The notes under the pieces are model-generated. The model worked only from the letters and a program-made list of their open reading frames with translations, was not told where the DNA came from and did no database searches. From JAIVGV01 sp035295985 (GTDB taxonomy: Bacteria > Acidobacteriota > Blastocatellia > Pyrinomonadales > Pyrinomonadaceae), in the NCBI GenBank assembly GCA_035295985.1, contig DATHBT010000322.1:1-27001 (forward strand): a DNA stretch of 27,001 nucleotides, in the 5' to 3' direction. Position 1 is the stretch's first letter, and each line of letters opens with the position of its first letter. Below are positions 21,242-27,001 of this stretch, in pieces. Both the position numbers and the translations under genes were made by a program.

Positions 21242-22648
21242 GTGGAGTTGACGGGTAAAAAAGTTCTGGTCGTCGGGGCGGGCCGCAGCGGCGTGGCTGC
21301 GGCGCGCTTCCTCGCCGCGCGCGGCGCGGTTGTCGCGCTCAGCGACCGCAAGGCCATCGGGGAGTGGACGGACGAGGCCCGCGCTTTGAAGGCCGAGGGC
21401 GTCGGGCTGGTGCCGGGCGAGCCGCCGATGTGGCTGATGGATCAGATTCAACTGGTCGTCCTCAGCCCGGGCGTGCCGACCAAGTCGATCCCCGTTCGCT
21501 ACTGCGAGCGCGCGGGCGCGGAGGTCGTCGGCGAGGTCGAGCTGGCCGCGCGGTTTTTGCGGGGCCGGCTCGTCGCCGTCACGGGCACGAACGGGAAGAC
21601 GACGACGACGACGCTCGTCGGCGAGCTGTTGCGCGGCGCGGGGCTGCCCACGCAGGTCGGCGGCAACATCGGCACGCCGCTCGTCTCGCTCGTCGAAACG
21701 TCGCGCGAGGACGGCTGGACGGTAGCGGAAGTGTCGAGCTACCAGCTCGAAACGATCCGCCATTTCCGGCCGAACGTCGCCGCCGCCCTGAACCTGATGC
21801 CCGACCACATGGACAGGTATGAGAGCCTGATGGACTACGCGGCGGCGAAGCACAACATCTTCCGCAACCAGACGGCCGGGGACGTGGCCGTGCTGAACGC
21901 GGACGACCCGATAGTCGCTTCGTGGGCGGAAGGGTTGAACGCGCACGTCGCGCTGTTCAGCGTGCGGCGCGAGTTGGAAGAAGGGCTGTTCCTGCGCCGC
22001 GGGGAACTCCTCTCGCGCTCTCGCGGCGCGGAGCGGGTGCTCACGACGCGCGACGAGATACGCTTGCGCGGCCTGCACAACGTCGAGAACGTGCTCGCCG
22101 CCCTGGCCTGCGGCCTCGCGTGCGGCGCAGACCCCGACTTGATGCGCGAGACGGTCAAAAACTTCCGGCCCGTCGAGCACCGCCTAGAGTTCGTCGCCGA
22201 GGTCGGCGGCGTCGAGTTCTACAACGACTCGAAGGCGACGAACGTGGACGCCGCCGTCAAAGCCTTCGAAGCGTTCGCGGACATCGAGGGCCGGATAGTC
22301 TTGATCCTCGGCGGCCGTGGCAAAAAAGCGCCCTACGCGCCGCTCGCGCCGCTCGCCGCGGCCAAGGCCCGCGCCCTAGTCCTCGTCGGCGAGGACGCCG
22401 ACCGGATCGAGTCCGAGTTGAAAGACTACGCGCCGGTTGTACGCGCGACCGACATGGCCGACGCCGTCCGCCGCGCGCACGAGCGGGCGCGGCCCGGCGA
22501 CGTGGCGCTCCTCGCCCCGGCCTGCGCCAGCTTCGACATGTTCGAGAGCTACGAGCACAGGGGACGGGTTTTCAAGGAAGCTGTAAGAAGCCTTCAGCAA
22601 TCGGCCGTCAGCAATCAGCCCGTACAGGCTGCCCTTGCTGACGGCTGA
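21242..22648 (+). CDS. murD: UDP-N-acetylmuramoylalanine--D-glutamate ligase
   Basis: MurD, about 468 residues, adds D-glutamate to UDP-MurNAc-L-Ala. The N-terminal Rossmann-like domain starts KKVLVVGAGRSGVAAARFL, the ATP loop is VTGTNGKTTTTTLVGELL (113-130), followed by VGGNIGTPL, VAEVSSYQLE, DHMDRY and, in the C-terminal domain, FYNDSKATNVDAA and LILGGRGK. The start is GTG 21242; TTG 21248 is possible. Upstream open frame to 20105 overlaps mraY and is not MurD. The protein ends normally at about FKEAVRS; the final 18 residues (QQSAVSNQPVQAALADG region) and the stop are encoded by an inserted heptad repeat. Confidence 0.97.
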   Translation: MELTGKKVLVVGAGRSGVAAARFLAARGAVVALSDRKAIGEWTDEARALKAEGVGLVPGEPPMWLMDQIQLVVLSPGVPTKSIPVRYCERAGAEVVGEVELAARFLRGRLVAVTGTNGKTTTTTLVGELLRGAGLPTQVGGNIGTPLVSLVETSREDGWTVAEVSSYQLETIRHFRPNVAAALNLMPDHMDRYESLMDYAAAKHNIFRNQTAGDVAVLNADDPIVASWAEGLNAHVALFSVRRELEEGLFLRRGELLSRSRGAERVLTTRDEIRLRGLHNVENVLAALACGLACGADPDLMRETVKNFRPVEHRLEFVAEVGGVEFYNDSKATNVDAAVKAFEAFADIEGRIVLILGGRGKKAPYAPLAPLAAAKARALVLVGEDADRIESELKDYAPVVRATDMADAVRRAHERARPGDVALLAPACASFDMFESYEHRGRVFKEAVRSLQQSAVSNQPVQAALADG

Positions 22649-22669
22649 CGGCTGACGGCTGACGGCTGC
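22595..22669. repeat. Heptad inverted repeat, unit CTGACGG (murD end to ftsW)
   Basis: The left arm 22595-22620 (CGTCAGCAATCAGCC type) lies inside the murD coding sequence. The right arm 22637-22669 consists of four perfect CTGACGG units and partly pairs with it (17 nt with two mismatches). The murD stop is within the right arm, and the arm ends 3 nt before the ftsW ATG, so ftsW has no Shine-Dalgarno of its own. Confidence 0.92.
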
Positions 22670-22672
22670 TTT

Positions 22673-23878
22673 ATGGCAAAGAAGCTACAGGCTGACGAGT
22701 GGTTGTTCGCGGCGACGGCGGGCCTGGCCCTGTTCGGCGTCGTGATGGTGTACAGCGCGTCGGCCGACGTGGCCCACGCGCAGCAGGGCGATCAGTATTT
22801 TTACGTGAAGCGGCAGGCCATCTGGACGGTCGCGGGCCTCGCGCTGATGCTCGCCGCCTCGCAGACCGACTACACGATCTTGAAGCGGCGCGGCGTCGTC
22901 TTCGCGCTGCTCGCCGCGACGGCCGCGGCGCTCTGCGCGGTCTTCGCGTTCTCGCCGACGAACGGCGCGCGCCGCTGGATTAAGTTGCCGGGGGCGTCTT
23001 TGCAGCCGTCGGAGTTCTCTAAGCTCGCGCTGGCCGTCTTCCTCGCGTGGCTCCTGGAGCGCAGGGCGGGCGACGAGGGGTCGATCAGAAGAACTCTCGT
23101 GCCCGCGCTCGGCGTGACGGGTTTGTTCGTCGTGCTCGTCGCGGCCGAACCCGATCTGGGCACGGCGATGATGCTCGGCGTCATCTGCCTCGCGATGCTC
23201 TACACGGCGGGCGCGCGGCTGGTGCACCTCGGCGCGCTCGCGGCCGTGGGCGTCTTCGGCGTGGTCGCGATGATCCTCGCCGCCCCGTGGCGCGTGAAGC
23301 GGCTGTGGGCGTTCCTCGACCCGTGGGCCGACCCGCAGGGGACTGGCTATCAGGTCGTGCAGTCCTTGATCGCGGTAGGCTCCGGCGGGGCGAACGGGCT
23401 GGGGTTCGCGGAAGGGCGGCAGAAGATGTTCTTCCTGCCGTACGCGCACTCGGACTACATCTTCGCGGTCGTCGGCGAAGAACTCGGACTCGTCGGCTCG
23501 CTGACCGTGCTCGTCGTGTTCGGCCTGTTCCTGTGGCGCGGCGTGCGCGCGGCGCTGCGCGCGCCGGATCGCTTCGGGATGCTGCTGGGGATGGGGATCG
23601 TCGCCGGCATAGTCGCGCAGGCACTTTTCAACATGAGCGTCGTGCTCTCGCTCGTGCCGTCGAAGGGCATCCCGCTGCCGTTCATCTCCTACGGCGGCTC
23701 TTCGATGCTGCTCACGCTCGGCGCGGTCGGCGTGCTGCTGAACATCTCGCAGCAGGGGACGGAGCAGTCGGCCGCTTTACACGCGCGGGTTCACGCGGAG
23801 GCGACCGAGAGGGTCGCGGCGCGCGTGCGCGAGCGAGCGCCGGTCGCGCAGGAGTGGCGGCCGGAGGGGCGGGGCTGA
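22673..23878 (+). CDS. ftsW: SEDS-family septal peptidoglycan glycosyltransferase FtsW
   Basis: FtsW, 401 residues, a SEDS polymerase with about ten membrane helices that extends glycan strands from lipid II together with FtsI. Signatures are LFGVVMVYSASADVA, NGARRWIKLPGASLQPSEFS, AEPDLGTAMM, the segment GTGYQVVQSLIAVGSGG, then GLGFAEGRQKMFFLPYAHSD, IFAVVGEELGLVGS and the C-terminal GIPLPFISYGGSSML. A cytoplasmic tail of about 45 residues rich in Ala, Arg and Glu ends the protein. Its start lies 24 nt after the murD stop, in repeat sequence. The dcw location favours FtsW over RodA. Confidence 0.96.
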   Translation: MAKKLQADEWLFAATAGLALFGVVMVYSASADVAHAQQGDQYFYVKRQAIWTVAGLALMLAASQTDYTILKRRGVVFALLAATAAALCAVFAFSPTNGARRWIKLPGASLQPSEFSKLALAVFLAWLLERRAGDEGSIRRTLVPALGVTGLFVVLVAAEPDLGTAMMLGVICLAMLYTAGARLVHLGALAAVGVFGVVAMILAAPWRVKRLWAFLDPWADPQGTGYQVVQSLIAVGSGGANGLGFAEGRQKMFFLPYAHSDYIFAVVGEELGLVGSLTVLVVFGLFLWRGVRAALRAPDRFGMLLGMGIVAGIVAQALFNMSVVLSLVPSKGIPLPFISYGGSSMLLTLGAVGVLLNISQQGTEQSAALHARVHAEATERVAARVRERAPVAQEWRPEGRG

Positions 23879-23880
23879 GG

Positions 23881-24951
23881 ATGCGCGTGCTGTTCGCGGC
23901 CGGCGGGACGGGCGGCCACATCTACCCGGCCGTCGCGGTGGCGAAGGAGTTGACGACGAAGCACGCGGACGCGGTCGTCAGGTTCGTCGGGACGGCGAAG
24001 GGGTTGGAGACGCGGCTCGTGCCGCAGGCCGGGTTCGAGCTTTCGCTCATTGATAGCGCGGGGCTGATGAACATGGGGCTCGCGGCACGCCTGCGCGGCC
24101 TGGCAGTCCTGCCGAAAAGTTTTCTGGGCGCGCGGAGGTTGCTCGCGGAGTTCCGGCCGGACGCGGTCGTCGGCGCGGGCGGCTACGTGACGGGGCCGGT
24201 GCTGTTGACCGCGTCGCTCGCCGGGCGGCCGACGCTCGTGATGGAGTCGAACGCCGTGCCCGGCTTCACGAACCGCAGGCTCGCGCGCTTCGTCCGGGCC
24301 GCGGCCGTCTCGTTCGAGATGACCGCTCCCTACTTCGGCGGGAAGGCGGTCGTGACGGGCAACCCCGTCCGCCGCGAGTTCTTTGAAGTGCCTGCGAAGC
24401 CGCGCAACCCCGAACGGGTCGAGCTGCTGCTCTTCGGCGGCTCGCAGGGCGCGCGCGCTCTCAACGACGCGATGACCGCGGCGCTCGCACACCTCGAACC
24501 GCTGCGCCCGGTGCTCCGCATCACGCACCAGACGGGGAAGCTCGACTTTGAAAAGGTGCGCGCGGCCTACGACGCCGCGGGCTGGTCTGCGGCGGCGGAC
24601 GTGCGCGAGTACATAGACGACATGGTCTCGGCCTTCGGCGCGGCAGATTTGATCGTCTCGCGCGCCGGGGCGACGACGGCGGCCGAACTGATGGCCGCGG
24701 GCAAGACGGCGATCATGGTTCCGCTGCCCGGACAGATCGAGCAGCGGCGTAACGCCGAGGCGCTCGAACAGGCCGGCGCGGCCCGCATGATCTTGCAGGA
24801 GGCTTTGACGGGCGAAAAACTCGCGGCCGAGATCGCCGCCCTCGCCCGCGACCCCGACGAGATCACGCGCCGCGAACAGGCGGCGCGCAAACTCGCCAAG
24901 CCCGAAGCGGCGGCGATGATCGTGGGGATGATTGAGGGCTTAGCTGGTTAA
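23881..24951 (+). CDS. murG: UDP-GlcNAc--lipid I N-acetylglucosaminyltransferase
   Basis: MurG, 356 residues, is a membrane-associated GT-B glycosyltransferase that converts lipid I to lipid II. It begins MRVLFAAGGTGGHIYPAVAV with the Gly-rich loop, then VVGAGGYVTGPVLL, ESNAVPGFTNRRLARF (Ser where Gln is more usual), VTGNPVRREF, LLLFGGSQGARALND, and the UDP-GlcNAc site LIVSRAGATTAAELMAAGKT followed by IMVPLPGQIEQRRNAEAL, where EQ replaces the common HQ. ATG 23881 follows the ftsW stop by 2 nt; a longer frame back to 23047 overlaps ftsW. Order ftsW-murG-murC is standard. Confidence 0.97.
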   Translation: MRVLFAAGGTGGHIYPAVAVAKELTTKHADAVVRFVGTAKGLETRLVPQAGFELSLIDSAGLMNMGLAARLRGLAVLPKSFLGARRLLAEFRPDAVVGAGGYVTGPVLLTASLAGRPTLVMESNAVPGFTNRRLARFVRAAAVSFEMTAPYFGGKAVVTGNPVRREFFEVPAKPRNPERVELLLFGGSQGARALNDAMTAALAHLEPLRPVLRITHQTGKLDFEKVRAAYDAAGWSAAADVREYIDDMVSAFGAADLIVSRAGATTAAELMAAGKTAIMVPLPGQIEQRRNAEALEQAGAARMILQEALTGEKLAAEIAALARDPDEITRREQAARKLAKPEAAAMIVGMIEGLAG

Positions 24952-25094
24952 AGCTGTTAGCTGTTAGCTATTAGCTGTTAGCCAAATCGGAGACAGGTTG
25001 ACTGAAGACAAGTTGAAAGTAGCGGCCGACGACAAAGGCTTGATGACCAGTAGCTAATTGCTTCCGGCTAACAGCTAATAGCTAACAGCTAACA
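24952..25094. repeat. Heptad inverted repeat, unit TTAGCTG (murG-murC spacer)
   Basis: The arms at 24952-24983 and 25066-25094 are perfectly complementary over 29 nt, including the single variant unit TTAGCTA at the mirrored position. The element starts at the base after the murG stop and ends at the base before the murC ATG, so it fills the whole spacer. The 82-nt loop begins like that of the 8751-8857 element (CCA, four bases, GGAGAC). Confidence 0.96.
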
Positions 25095-26492
<1,398 letters not shown>

Positions 26493-26503
26493 AAGACTGT
26501 CAG

Positions 26504-26615
26504 TTGTCCGTGGTCAGTTGTCCGTCGCACGTGGCCGCGCGGGCGCGCAGTTGGAAAGAAAATGGAGAGGTCAAGAAGCACGCACAACGGACAACGGACA
26601 ACTGACCACGGACAA
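26504..26615. repeat. Inverted repeat with TTGTCCGTGG / CAACGGA units (murC-murB spacer)
   Basis: The arms at 26504-26525 and 26594-26615 are perfectly complementary over 22 nt (TTGTCCGT core repeated). Extra CAACGGA heptads extend the right side. It begins 11 nt after the murC stop and ends 8 nt before the murB ATG. The unit is shared with the inner arms of the 11469-11652 element. Confidence 0.93.
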
Positions 26616-26623
26616 GCAGTTTG

Positions 26624-27001
26624 ATGACTGAGACGCTGAACAACTCCGAGGCCCTTGAGGCGCGCGACGCGAAGGTGGAAGAGATCGCGCGGCGGCTGGG
26701 CGTGCGCGCCGAGCGCGGGCGGCGGTTCGCGGAGTTGACGAGCCTTCGGGTCGGCGGGTCGATTGATTGGGTGATAGCGCCGGAGACCGAGGAGCAGGCG
26801 GCGGCCGTGGCGGGCGCACTTGAAGAGGCCGGGGTGCCGTGGCGCGTGCTCGGCGCGGGGAGCAACGTGCTGGCCGACGACGAGGAGCACCGCTACGTCG
26901 TCGTGACGATGCGCGAGGTGAAGGGCGGGGCGCGTTTCGACGGCGAGCGCGTGTCGATCAGCGCCGGCTACTCGCTGCCGCGTTTGTGCGTGGACGCGGC
27001 G
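26624..27001 (+). CDS. murB: UDP-N-acetylenolpyruvoylglucosamine reductase, N-terminal part
   Basis: The first 126 residues of MurB; the gene runs past the window edge in an open frame. MurB is the FAD- and NADPH-dependent reductase that converts UDP-GlcNAc-enolpyruvate to UDP-MurNAc. FAD-domain landmarks are present: ELTSLRVGGSIDWVIAPETE (the TSxRVGG motif), VPWRVLGAGSNVLADDE (the GAGSN motif) and VSISAGYSLPRLC. The N-terminus (MTETLNNSEALEARDAKVEE) is variable. ATG at 26624 is chosen; it follows the repeat by 8 nt. Its position after murC matches many dcw clusters, in which ftsQ, ftsA and ftsZ follow. Confidence 0.94.
   Translation, partial: MTETLNNSEALEARDAKVEEIARRLGVRAERGRRFAELTSLRVGGSIDWVIAPETEEQAAAVAGALEEAGVPWRVLGAGSNVLADDEEHRYVVVTMREVKGGARFDGERVSISAGYSLPRLCVDAA

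Noticed and set aside
23047..23880. Open frame upstream of and in frame with murG
   Set aside because: It overlaps ftsW in another frame, has shadow-like Arg/Gly composition, and MurG similarity begins exactly at ATG 23881.

Overview
This is a GC-rich bacterial chromosome segment dominated by housekeeping genes. Gene content fits a didermal, peptidoglycan-building bacterium: a mur/fts division and cell-wall cluster, RuvAB, QueA, Rex, a TonB-like C-terminal domain and bacterial microcompartment (BMC) shell genes. Acidobacteriota (Blastocatellia/Pyrinomonadaceae-like) is my best guess from the combination of high GC, BMC genes beside a class II aldolase, and gene order. No rRNA or other marker in the window proves it. 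I see no IS element, phage gene, CRISPR array, tRNA or rRNA.

Layout: (1) 14-253, a small secreted protein with a duplicated GIIQYD motif. (2) 404-5355, minus strand, transcribed ruvA > 78-aa unknown > ruvB > yihY-like > queA > rimI-like. (3) 5550-7233, plus strand, rex, a coiled-coil protein and a membrane-anchored TonB-C-like protein. (4) 7252-9900, plus strand, a compact BMC locus: class II aldolase with a probable encapsulation tail, one hexamer shell protein, three different pentamer (vertex) proteins, and a 152-residue putative cargo or adaptor protein with a Cys-rich tail. (5) 10015-13421, minus strand, ZIP transporter > TPM-domain protein > nucleotidyltransferase > LemA. (6) 13790-27001, plus strand, the dcw cluster mraZ-rsmH-ftsL-ftsI-(69-aa unknown)-murF-mraY-murD-ftsW-murG-murC-murB. 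murB runs off the end, and murE is missing from its usual place between ftsI and murF. A TTGACA promoter followed by three TGG boxes at exact 10-bp spacing precedes mraZ and looks like the MraZ autoregulatory operator.

The most unusual feature is not a gene. Ten spacers between co-directional genes carry short tandem repeats, mostly with a 7-bp period, and nine of them are built as long inverted repeats. The repeat word differs from locus to locus (TGACAAG, TGATGAG, TTAGCTG, CTGACGG, ATTCATC and others). Arms often begin right after one gene's stop codon and end 0-8 nt before the next gene's start, where a Shine-Dalgarno sequence would be expected. None lies in the divergent or convergent spacers. 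They resemble the heptanucleotide repeats (STRRs) known from cyanobacteria, but here they are arranged as stop-to-start hairpins inside operons, including the essential dcw and BMC operons. Several produce false N-terminal extensions of genes, and one encodes the last residues of MurD.
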